From contig OY744616.1 in the NCBI GenBank assembly GCA_963556255.1, positions 9,037,770-9,101,769 on the forward strand: a DNA stretch of 64,000 nucleotides, written 5' to 3'. Each line of letters opens with the position of its first letter. Positions within the stretch are counted from its first letter, which is position 1. The DNA is from Allolobophora icterica (lineage: Eukaryota; Annelida; Clitellata; Crassiclitellata; Lumbricidae). This document shows, one piece after another, positions 54,130-64,000 of this stretch. The notes under the pieces are model-generated. The model was not told the origin of the DNA, did not search any database, and was given only the letters and a program-made list of their open reading frames with translations. The position numbers and the translations under genes were made by a program.

Positions 54130-54775
54130 CACTGAAACTTACCTGTATACATACATATACATACATAAATACATGAAAAATACATACATAATTATACATA
54201 CATAAATACGTACGTACATGCATAAATGCACATGTAGATACATACATACATATATAAATACATTCACACAGAAATGCATACTTACATAAATACATACATA
54301 CATAAATACCTACATACACGAATACATACATAAACACATACATAAATAATAAATACATACATAAATACATACATAAAATTTAAATACATTCAAACATAAA
54401 TACATAAATAAATACATGCCTAAATACATGTGTTAATAAATATATACATACATAATATACAAATACACATACAAATAATACACATACAAATAAAACCACA
54501 AATAAATTTAAAAATACATACATACATACATACATACATACATACATACATACATACATACATACATACATACATACATACATACATACATAGATACATA
54601 CATACATACATACATACATACATACATACATACATACATACATACATACATACATACATACATACATACATACATACATACATACATACATACATACATA
54701 CATACATACATACATACATACATACATACATACATACATACATACATACATACATACATACATACATACACATAA
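54130..54775. repeat. CATA tetranucleotide array
   Basis: A degenerate CATA/AATA region (54130-54505) leads into about 260 bp of nearly pure CATA. Frames on both strands are artefacts. Confidence 0.96.
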
Positions 54776-54779
54776 TGCC

Positions 54780-54935
54780 AGCTCCCTTAAACTCCAGAGC
54801 AAGCCACCATGGCGTTTTTGCAACAATAAGTTTTCCATCTGCAGTCTCGTATAATTTACTGTCTGACGACGCTGGATCATAACAAAGATAATAATAGCGT
54901 AGCCCGCCTTCTGCATCCAGTCTTGGGGCTGGCAC
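54780..54935 (-). repeat. Dispersed retroposon family F, minus copy
   Basis: Minus strand contains GTGCCAGCCCCAAGACTGGA and TATCTTTGTTATGATCCAGC, which align with the other F copies with scattered changes. By chance it is open and looks protein-like. Confidence 0.65.
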
Positions 54936-55184
54936 TACTAGAGAGCGAGCCTCAGCGAGGAGTTTATTGCGATATCACTATGTTGCGCCAGTAGCAGATC
55001 GTTTGAATTCCCACATGGTCAATTGTGTACAACAACAGTGCTAATTGGTACCTAAGGACCACAGATTCATAGCCATGGAAACCATTATCTGTTTGTTTCT
55101 GATAAAGAATGTTTTGTTCACCACTGTCCATGACGCCATCTATACACATAATATCCACAGAGCGTGTGTCTGTCGATAAACGTT

Positions 55185-55234
55185 ACGTCCCAAACGGTTT
55201 CTGTTCTATTGAAAACAGAAACCGTTTGTGACGT
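55185..55234. other. Perfect 15-bp hairpin with extension
   Basis: CAAACGGTTTCTGTT (55191-55205) pairs with AACAGAAACCGTTTG (55214-55228) around an 8-base loop; ACGTC and GACGT extend the stem by 5 bp after one mismatch. Function unknown. Confidence 0.8.
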
Positions 55235-55639
55235 CAGTACTGCGGTCTTGACGACGGCGATCAGAGCATTTTAACCAACGACACATATATGCCTAGATAC
55301 ACTCCCGTCGTAATATGACGGGCAAATACTCTAGTATTTAATAGTTACTAGCAGACCCTATACTTGGCCGTAAATATAATAGTTGGGCTAGTTGTTGCTA
55401 GAGTGAGAAAAGGAACAATATCAGTGTTGACGTGATTCCATAATTGGCTGCTAATTGTTACTGCGTCATAATCGTTGCTATGGTAACACGATTTTAGTGG
55501 ACCATAGCGCTTTATTCCTTGTTTCTGTTCAAACGTTGCTATGGCAACGATTGTTCTATGTACCGCCGTTGTAAGTGCAGTTTCAACTCCAGGTAACAAC
55601 TTCTCTCGTGAACGTCAGGTCTTGCTTCTGTCTCTATGG
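55235..55639. other. Unassigned spacer with GTTGCTATGG motifs
   Basis: CGTTGCTATGGxAAC occurs near 55470 and 55532, and a related GTTGTTGC near 55390. X-box/RFX-like half sites (GTTGCTATGGCAAC, 55532-55545, near-palindromic) can be read here. No gene identified. Confidence 0.4.
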
Positions 55640-56201
<562 letters not shown>

Positions 56202-56399
56202 GTGTGTGTGTTTTCGTCACTGACTCTGCCTGTTTGCGCTGTCACAGGTAAAATTAAAAATCTCGTTCTGACGCCTTTATGATATTTATCAGAGATGTCA
56301 GTTTGTTCGTCTCCGTCAGTCTGTCTGCTAAAGGTTAAAGGGAGTAAACTTGTCTACACGTTTAAAAAACTAATCGTACGCTCAGACTATTGTCTGCAT

Positions 56400-56885
<486 letters not shown>

Positions 56886-57299
56886 TTCTGTCGATTCCCC
56901 ATATGTACTTAGTCCTCGATTCCAACGCTTGCAGTCATTCTACAGAAGCCATTCGCTTTATTTTTCTGTCTTACAATTATTGATCTCGATACGACGAAAT
57001 GGAATTTTCCGTGACAACGCCATATAATTTTTTTCTACTTGTACTGCATATTTTTTATAGACTTCACTGATACAATCCGTTGAAAATCTGTCCGTCTTTC
57101 GGCCATATTGGTCGGCCATGTTTTCTTCTCAGCTGGTGCCATCTGGTGTTCGTCATGTGGCGTGCCTTCGATGATTATGTTGCGCCCGGATATGAGATCG
57201 TCTTGTTGAAGTACTTGGATCATTGATTTCGAAAGACAATGATTCGTTGCTGTAGATAGGCCTACTCGTGTAGGATAAAGGCGTGAGTCTCGCAAGTAC
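56886..57299. other. Unassigned spacer
   Basis: The minus-strand frame over about 57040-57290 (SKSMIQVLQQDDLISG, then PHDEHQMAPAEKK) has balanced composition but no domain I recognise. It could be an exon or transposon fragment. Confidence 0.3.
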
Positions 57300-57637
57300 C
57301 ACGACTCACGTTTTGCATGTATGTATATGTTTTGCATATGTATGTAAGTATGTATGTATGTATGTATGTATGTATGTATGTATGTATGTATGTATGTATG
57401 TATGTATGTATGTATGTATGTATGCATGCATGTATGTATGTATGTATGTATGTATGTATGTATTCATGTTTTTATGTATGTATGTATGTATGCATGTATG
57501 TATGTATGTATGTATGTATGTGTGTATGTATGCATGCAGGTATGTATGTTTGCGTTTATGTATGTATGTATGTATGTATGTATATATTTATGCATATATT
57601 TATGTATGCATGTATTATGTATATCTGTATGAATGCA

Positions 57638-57670
<33 letters not shown>

Positions 57671-57860
57671 TTATTTATGTATGTATGCATTTATATATTT
57701 ATGTGTGTATACATATTTATGCATATATATATTTATGTATGTATATATGTATGTATGTTTGACATGTATTAATGTATGTATGTATATATGCATCTATGTA
57801 TGCATATATGTAATGTATGTATATATGTATGTATGTGTGCGCGCATATATATATGTGTAA
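57300..57860. repeat. ATGT tetranucleotide array, decaying rightwards
   Basis: Clean ATGT units to about 57420, then GCAT, TTAT and ATAT variants increase towards 57860. Confidence 0.95.
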
Positions 57861-57939
57861 ATATTCTTGCAAATAAGTAGCTGGGAACTTTTACAGCAAC
57901 TTTGTAATACTTCACAAAATGCATCGCTCTCTCATTCTC

Positions 57940-58290
57940 TATACGTCTCCTGCGAATTAGGTCAACCTATAGTATTCTGTGAATTAAGTCAACTGCGTCT
58001 CCTGCGAAATAGGTCAACCTATGCGTCTTTTGTAAATTAGATAAACCTTTAGTATCCTGTGAATTCGCTCAATCTACGCGTCTCCTGTGAATTAGGTCAA
58101 CCTATGGGTCTCTTGTGAATTAGGTCAACCTATACATCTCTTGTTAATTAGGTCAACCTTTAGTATCCTGTGAATTCGGCCAATCTATGCGTCTCCTGTG
58201 AATTAGGTCTCTTGTAAATTAGGTCAACCTTTACTATCCTGTGAATTCGGCCAATCTATGGTTTTCCTATGAATTAGGTGAACCTATCCA
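57940..58290. repeat. 28-bp minisatellite, about 12 units
   Basis: Units of the form TCTCCTGTGAATTAGGTCAA then CCTATGCG, with a GTATCCTGTGAATTCGGCCA variant at intervals. Too irregular for a CRISPR array and with no unique spacers. Confidence 0.9.
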
Positions 58291-58504
58291 TCGTGTTTGT
58301 TCCAAAGTCAGCGGCCGACATCCGGCCTTCGACGTCTGGACCGAAGAAACCAATCAGTCTAAAAAAATTTGTCACGAGCTGCGGCTCTCGTGGAAGCAAG
58401 CGATATATAGATCCAATCAATGAACATCAATGCAAGAATAAAGGAAACGAATTAATTAATTAATTTACGAATGAAGGCCACACGTCTTTGAATAGTTGTA
58501 TGTC

Positions 58505-58768
58505 AACCAAGGAGGAGCTACATGAATGAACGAATGAATGAACTAACGAACGAGCGAATGAGCAAATGAATGAATGAATAAATGAATGAATGAATGAACG
58601 AATGAATGAACGAACAAATGGATGAACAATAAAATGGATGAACGAATGAATGAACGAACGAATGAACGAACGAATGAATGAACGAACGAACGAATGAACG
58701 AATGAATGAACGAACGAATGAATGAACGAACGAAAGAATGAATAAATTAATGAATTAATGAATAAATA
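58505..58768. repeat. GAAT/GAAC tetranucleotide array
   Basis: AATG and AACG units mixed in no strict order. Confidence 0.93.
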
Positions 58769-59200
58769 TGCAGGGCCCAGACTCTCTACTCCCCAACAGC
58801 TTTCTCATTTCCTCGTACCTGTCCCTTAGACAGGTAATATCCTCGTATATACATATTACTCAGGTGCATCAAGCTGACACTTATCCTGTCGTTGCCAGCC
58901 TCCCTGACAACGGCCAAGGCCTCTCCCACCTGCGCCGTCAGCTAAAGGCAGATTTATGACGCATCAGTAAACAACCAACTATGTCCAGCGCTCCCTAGCG
59001 GGCAGAGCACCTTATTGAGTCGGCATCGCTTTGTGACGTCACGCTACACCGGAAGTCATGACTGAGTAGGTGATCGAAGGTGGATGGGGCGCCGTTAGTT
59101 ACGGAAGTTACAGATATTGGACGCCGTATCATGTGAACTGGACGACGCGTGTGGTCTTGATGGGAAGCTGTGTTTTTTCAAAGTGCTGCTGTTCTTTTAT
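58769..59200. other. Unassigned spacer
   Basis: No recognised gene or repeat family. Confidence 0.35.
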
Positions 59201-59242
59201 AACATTCGGCGTTCCATCGTTTCAGATGGAGCGCCGAATGTT
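59201..59242. other. 18-bp hairpin
   Basis: AACATTCGGCGTTCCATC and GATGGAGCGCCGAATGTT pair around a 6-base loop with a single G-T position, which would be a G-U wobble if transcribed. Confidence 0.75.
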
Positions 59243-59284
59243 TCCTATGTACTGCAGTTGTAGGCATCAAGACAATAAATATGT

Positions 59285-59522
59285 CGCATTTATTTATTTT
59301 ATTCCGGATATTTCTATAGCGCCTCTCGAAGTCAACTACTACTCAGAGGCGCTCCCGACTACAGCATTTGATACTGTGCCGGAATTTTCACGCCGAAGCG
59401 CCACGAGCAATTGCGAGTGAAGGACTTGCCCAAGGTCCGTACGCAGCGGCTAGAGTGGGATTCGAACCTGCAACCCTCTGGTCACAAGGCGCCGAACTTA
59501 CCACTGAGCCACCACGCCCCAC
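59285..59522 (-). repeat. tRNA-derived SINE, family B, full-length copy
   Basis: Minus strand: GTGGCTCAGTGGTAAG (A box), GGTTCGAATCC (B box), CTTGGGCAAGTCCTTC, ATTGCTCGTGGCGCTTCGG, and a tail GGCGCTATAGAAATATCCGG then AATAAA repeats. About 235 bp. This copy defines the family; 20430-20756 holds two shorter ones. Confidence 0.85.
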
Positions 59523-59664
59523 ATTTGGTTAGGTCAAACAGCGCTGTACACATGATTTAAGCCAGTAAGTTTTAAGACAATTTGAAAATGTTTGTTTAAC
59601 AGAGCTAAATGCAACGGTACATACGTACGTGTGTATGTGTATACAAGTTTGTATCTCTGTATGT

Positions 59665-59850
59665 ATGTATAATAATAAGACGATTTATATAGCGCCGTAG
59701 CACAGCCGAGGCCGAAGAAAAGGGCGCTGTGGATGAGTTACAAAAGTCAATAACAGTCGTATGAAAGTTTAAAAGATTGGTCTTCAGCTGTGATTTGAAT
59801 GACTCCAGAGAAGGTGCATTCTTAACGTGGTCAGGAAGATTGTTCCATGT
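59665..59850 (-). pseudogene. CR1/L2-like LINE ORF2 C-terminus and 3' tail
   Basis: Minus strand reads TWNNLPDHVKNAPSLESFKS and QLKTNLLNF without a break, then a stop, then GGCGCTATATAAATCGTC and TTATTATTA. It is the cleanest copy of this LINE family in the window, but 5'-truncated. Confidence 0.82.
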
Positions 59851-59914
59851 ATGTTTCTGTATATGTATGTATATATGTGTGTGTACGTGCAGGTATTAGT
59901 TACGACTCATAATC

Positions 59915-60030
59915 GTAATTGTAAACTCAAAATTTATAAAGCGCTACTCAGAAGCTAAGCGCAAAGCACCAAGTTATTCAAGAGCGCTTATTCGACTCTA
60001 AGGACGGGTTGGAACTGGGACCTTTTATGT
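59915..60030 (-). repeat. Dispersed repeat family C, minus copy
   Basis: AAAGCGCTACTCAGAAGCTA and AAGCACCAAGTTATTCAAGA are the reverse of the family C end at 15225-15390. Confidence 0.5.
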
Positions 60031-60074
60031 ATAGTCCTTCAAGGATTAAGTTTCAATGATCACGACGGATCAGG

Positions 60075-60247
60075 AGGTCGCGGATCTCGGTTGCTCATTG
60101 GTTAGAATACTCGTGTTGTAATGCGAAGAGTACGGGTTGGGCCTCTCTCCCTGAGACGATTACGGTGTAGGGACCTTCTCGCAAGATTATTGGTCAGCGC
60201 CATCGATTGTTGGTTGTCATTAGACAGTGGCGCTTAATAAATGCATA
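60075..60247 (+). repeat. tRNA-derived SINE, family A, copy 2
   Basis: CTCGGTTGCTCATTGGTTAG head, GAGTACGGGTTGGGCCTC (B box with one change), CAGCGCCATCGATTG and tail GGCGCTTAATAAATGC. Diverged from the copy at 960-1143. Confidence 0.7.
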
Positions 60248-60780
60248 TTAAATTTTTAAAAAAATAAATGATATAAATAAATAAATTAAATAAATAAAAT
60301 TTTAAAAGAAATTAAATAAATAAAATATTTTAAATAAATAAAAAACATTACCCATATCTGACGCACTTGCTAGAAAGAGAACCTGCAAAGGAAGTCCATC
60401 TGATCAACCATCACTGAGAGGTCGATGAGTGCACCTTCAAGCAGATACCTGATCGACCACGTCAATTTCAACTGTCATACTACACACTGAGCTCGCCATT
60501 GTTCCAGTCTCATTAGCGTCCATTAACCGCGCAGCTAAGTGACAGCTCTAAACCCAGTGACGTCAAAGCAAAGACACCGTACACGGCATCAATGTTGAAG
60601 CTCTCGGAAAAGTGGATACCGATCGATTTTCTTGTTTTTGGCGCCGAAAGATCGATGTCAGATGCGAGCACTTGCAGCATGAGCGGCTCATTTTGGCCGA
60701 CCCGAGGACACTTGACTTTGCGTGGACTATATCAAACGACCCAGGACAGACAAACAGACAGAGCGCATGGCAACAGCAAG
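60248..60780. other. Unassigned spacer, AT-rich start
   Basis: AAATAAATAAAT-type repeats to about 60345 continue from the SINE tail; the rest is unassigned. Confidence 0.4.
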
Positions 60781-60961
60781 CAGAGGCGTCTGCTCCATAG
60801 AAACCTTGGAGCAAATACTCCATCCAGAAAATAAGGGGGAGAGACCTGTCAGTGTATGTGCCATCATTAATGGGGGGGTTGGGGGAAGGAAGGGGAAAGG
60901 GGGAAGAGAAGCGGAGGGGAGGGGAAGTTGCCCCAATGGAATGGGGGGATAGACGCCTCTG
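60781..60961. mobile_element. hAT-type MITE (181 bp) with exact 8-bp target duplication
   Basis: Ends CAGAGGCGTCT and AGACGCCTCTG are perfect 11-bp inverted repeats. ACAGCAAG is exactly duplicated on both sides (60773-60780, 60962-60969). Same family as 23043-23372; it shares CTCCATxGAAACCTTGGAGC, present there in reverse. No transposase. Confidence 0.9.
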
Positions 60962-62014
60962 ACAGCAAGACCCAATCGAACACAACAGCACAATGTCTAT
61001 GTATCGTTAGACACGAGCAGTGGCGTCTACCAGTGAGGGGAAGGGGTGGGAAAACGATCTCCAACGGTTGCCAGAAGTGAGGGTTTAACGTTCTGGATAT
61101 AAACTAGAGTTGTTGATTTCCGATAATGTGTTTAATTTGTGTGTCATGTATATTATCGAAAACACATTTTCTCTCGGAGTAATTTATAGTTCTATGAATT
61201 ACTTCTGTGCCTCTTATATTTAAGTCGGCCAGAGTGGGGAGTTTGTTTTTCCATTTCAAAATGAGGGGGAGGGTTGACGTCACTGGACAGGCGTGACTAA
61301 AACAGAGGAATAAACTGTTCGAGGCCATAAACGCTGGAATTGGAATTGAAAAATTTTCCGGCCTTTTGAAAAACACTCTCAGGAATGAACTTGGCAAACC
61401 TGTTCCTGATGTACTGGATAGTTGCCTTTCTCGCCTATGCCTGGCAACGAAATAAATCATATTTCTTTACCTTATTGGTCCCGAAACTTGGCAACAGCTG
61501 GCACACTTGATTGCTGATGCCATAACTTAACTAGGTTGTAATAACATTTTTGGTTGATTATTGAATCTTGAATCATCAAACTTTATTAGTTTGTAAGTTA
61601 ACCTTAATTAATCCCTTAGTTTGTCCATTTCCAACATCGGTTTGGCATCACACAAACAGTATTGAGGAATTAAACGAAACTGATCGTCTCCTAAACTAAA
61701 CATAAGATCCACGACAAATGGCTCTCAATGACGTTTTGGCATTGAATGAATACAGAGCACGTGACAACTTTAAATATAAATAATGGTCAAGGACTTACCT
61801 AAATAATTGTTTTTTTTGCATTGAAAATTGTGTTGGGACTATTGTTATAATTATAACAATCAAAGATTTTATTTCGGTAAAAATGTGCAAAATCCAGGAG
61901 GAGCAAATACTCCCTCTTGTTCCCATCTGCGGACGCCCATGAACTCATCTGATCCTCCGCCTTCCAATTCTCGACCTAAAGGAGACCCGTCTTAACAGCT
62001 ACTCTGCCTCCTCT
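60962..62014. other. Unassigned spacer of about 1 kb
   Basis: The plus frame at about 61308-61452 (KLFEAINAGIGIEKFSG and on to SRLCLATK) looks coding-like but is short and has no known domain. A TGCGGACGCCCATG motif at 61928-61941 resembles the end of the MITE at 19953-20126 without a partner. Confidence 0.3.
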
Positions 62015-62165
62015 TATCTTCTGGCAACCGGACTCTGACCTCCTTTTGATTACCCTTTGGACAACCCCTCTGAACTGACGCAGCACTCTTGAATAATCTG
62101 GTGTCCTGCGCTTAGCTTTCGAGTAGCGCTTTAGAAATTTGGAGTTAACGATTACGATGTATTAT
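62015..62165 (+). repeat. Dispersed repeat family C, copy 2
   Basis: CTGGCAACCGGACT, TCTTGAATAATCTGGTGTCC and TTGGAGTTAACGATTACGAT match 15225-15390. Confidence 0.55.
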
Positions 62166-62499
62166 TATTTTGTATTCCAGGCCAAATCATTGAAACAATT
62201 GAAAACTGATTGTCTAAACTTAGGCTACTGTATTAAATTTATAGTTCAGTATGGTAACTATTATTTTAACGATGCACTGGTTACCAGTGGTTAGCTTAGG
62301 AACTTAGACGCAGATCTGATCAAGGAACATGTAGCGACGTTTCTCATTGACAACCCGGAAAGCTATCTTCGCACAAACAGAAAGTTTAAATGATCTTGTA
62401 ACCACACAAGTTGCATATAAACAAAGTTTACACCGAGATTATTGAAAGCTGAAAGAGTCACGTTACACTAAAAGTCTACCTTCAAAGTCCTGTCAAAAC

Positions 62500-62712
62500 G
62501 TTGACCAATGGCAATACACACGTATGTACACTGATCAATGACAATCAACGTGTGCTTGTTCAAATCTATTTTGACCAATCAGAAAAGTTCCACTGCAGTT
62601 GAAAACCGACCAATGACAATCAACGTCTGCTTGTTCAAACCTATCGTAACCAATCAGAAAAATAGCCAATGACAACCTGCCACTTGCAACTGCAAACCGA
62701 CCAATGAGAGTC
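62500..62712. repeat. CCAAT-containing tandem repeat
   Basis: GACCAATGACAATCAACGT and related units recur at a ~75-90-bp period; at least six CCAAT motifs (62504, 62574, 62610, 62652, 62668, 62700 regions) plus ATCAAT. No gene with a start nearby was recognised, so a promoter role is unsupported. Confidence 0.7.
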
Positions 62713-62844
62713 GGCCTTATATCTACCACGAAGAGATATAATTGGCTCGAAGAACTTTTGTGCAGACCAAACAATATACAGAATAACACCACATTGGACG
62801 AACGTATGTGAAAGCAGGAGAAAAATCTACAATGTACTAATGGT

Positions 62845-63295
62845 CCCATATGGCAGGGCATATGTACTTTTGTTCAATATGGCAGAGAATATATACTTAT
62901 GTTCCTTATGGTAGGACTCATATACTAATATGGTAGGCACATACACATATTATGTTCCATATGGTATCTGTTATGTTACGATATGTATCACATATGTACT
63001 TATGTTCCATGTGTTAGGGAATATGTACTTATGTTCCATATGGGAGGGCATATACCCTTATGTTCCATATGGCAGGACATATATACTAATATTCCATATG
63101 GTAGGCACATGCACATATGTTACATATGGTATGGCATATGTACCAATGTTCCATATGGTAGGACTCATGTACTTAAGTTCCATCTGGCAGGCACATGCAT
63201 GTATGTTCCATATGGTATGGCATATATACTCACGTTCAGTTGTTACGGCAAATAACTTACTTATGTTCCACATGGCAGGGCATATGAAGCCCACA
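62845..63295. repeat. ~29-bp minisatellite with CCATATGG core
   Basis: About 16 units of TGTTCCATATGGxAGGxCAT and similar. The plus-strand 164-residue frame across it reads repeats such as MFHMVG and is not a real gene: 29 is not a multiple of three and the frame only happens to lack stops. Confidence 0.9.
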
Positions 63296-63849
63296 TGGGA
63301 GTATTGTCATATGCCTCATATACCTCATACATATGACACCACTTCTGTGGCAAGTTGGATATCGACAAGTTCTCTCGCATACATCCAACAAATCGAAGAT
63401 AAACATGAGCAGCTGTGGAGTTAACGTGTACGTCACAAGTAAAATCGACATTTTAACAAAAAGAAAAAGAGGAAAATTTTAACAAAAGCAACTGACGACG
63501 TGGCCAAAATTGCAACACAGCCGTCCGTAGTGTGACACTGTTCTTCGGCGACATCGCCGAAGGAGTTCAGGGAGTGCAGCGTCCGTTTCATACGCTCAAA
63601 GAAGGACTCACGAAATGGCGACACCTTCTGTAGTAGTAGTAGTATTGTCTTCTCATCCCTCGACTACTTTGACATCATCATTTTGACAAATTCTGTAACA
63701 ACACGTACAACAAGACGTTTTGTCATGATTCAGCAGTTGGCGAAGTTTACCAAGGTCTGAAGTTTTGAAAAAGGAGTACGTACATGTAGTAATTTATGCT
63801 AACTGACTGAATTCAATACAGTGCAATATCGTGCAACATTTGTAGGAAA
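63296..63849. other. Unassigned spacer
   Basis: No gene or repeat identified; a short GTAGTAGTA run lies near 63632. Confidence 0.35.
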
Positions 63850-64000
63850 AAGAAGCAAAGGCAGACCCAGACTATATGCTGGATAGATAAGATAATATAA
63901 ATGAGGACGTAACATCACTTGGACTAACACTAAAGAGAGATATGGACTTGACAAATATTCGATGACAATGGAGATCATTGGTTCAAATGGCTGGCGTCAG
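63850..64000 (+). mobile_element. 3' end of LINE-GAT family, cut by the window edge
   Basis: Plus strand: GGAAAAAGAAGCAAAGGCAG (coding for a GRPR-type motif), AACATCACTTGGACTAACAC and TTCAAATGGCTGGCGTCAG, in the same order as at 43190-43458. The tail lies beyond the window. Confidence 0.7.

Noticed and set aside
54420..54935. Minus-strand ORF with a protein-like start (RLDAEGGLRYYYLCYDPA...) leading into a Met-Tyr-Val-Cys repeat
   Set aside because: The protein-like part is a diverged copy of dispersed repeat F and the rest is the CATA microsatellite.
57035..57290. Possible host exon on the minus strand
   Set aside because: Balanced composition but no recognisable domain, no convincing splice sites, and the frame runs from a microsatellite.
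59455..59522. Possible tRNA gene (A and B boxes on the minus strand)
   Set aside because: The boxes form the head of SINE family B, with body and tail; no cloverleaf with matching acceptor stem was seen. The same holds for 960-1143 and 44320-44395.
61308..61452. Short coding-like frame ending SRLCLATK
   Set aside because: Only about 48 codons, no known domain and no second exon found; kept as unassigned.
61018..61941. Possible larger hAT element between CAGTGGCGTCT and GCGGACGCCCATG
   Set aside because: The ends match poorly and the flanking octamers differ, so no target duplication supports it.
62930..63424. 164-residue plus-strand ORF
   Set aside because: It is explained by a 29-bp minisatellite with no stops in the units.

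Overview
The window looks like a gene-poor, repeat-rich piece of a metazoan nuclear genome, most likely a marine invertebrate. The evidence is Ty3/Gypsy retrotransposons with a tRNA-Leu-type primer site, CR1/L2-like LINE tails, tRNA-derived SINEs, TTAA DNA transposons, hAT MITEs and very long tetranucleotide microsatellites. I cannot name the phylum. I found no convincing host protein-coding gene, rRNA, stand-alone tRNA gene or CRISPR array. Nearly all long open frames belong to mobile elements or are artefacts of microsatellites.

Layout. 1-1480 holds LINE and SINE fragments. 1484-13236 is a complete Ty3/Gypsy element on the minus strand (Gypsy-1) with two 2196-bp LTRs that look identical and one intact 2354-residue Gag-Pol frame; it sits in a (TA)n tract. 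A short mariner remnant follows at 13378-13990. 14-35 kb is a desert of microsatellites, minisatellites, MITEs and LINE/SINE debris, including a piggyBac internal-deletion derivative at 25448-26461. 35292-42066 is a second Gypsy element on the minus strand (Gypsy-2). It has 887-bp LTRs and an open gag-protease-RT-RNase H frame, but its integrase stops at the first zinc-finger residues and is followed by an unrelated zinc-finger ORF, itself split by a small retroposon. 42-48.5 kb is again repeats. 48522-53713 is a complete Kolobok-type DNA transposon (TTAA target duplication, terminal inverted repeats of about 300 bp or more) with a 627-residue transposase and a convergent second ORF. 54-64 kb holds further satellites, SINEs, LINE ends and one hAT MITE with a perfect 8-bp target duplication.

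How the parts relate. Gypsy-1 encodes everything needed for its own movement. Gypsy-2 lacks integrase but shows intact-looking LTRs and a fitting target duplication, so it was probably mobilised with help from a relative; both elements carry almost the same primer-binding site. Several SINEs end in a GGCGCTATATAAAT-type tail also seen on the CR1/L2-like LINE fragments, which suggests the SINEs borrow that LINE's reverse transcriptase. A second LINE family ends in (GAT)n and appears to have seeded at least one long trinucleotide microsatellite.
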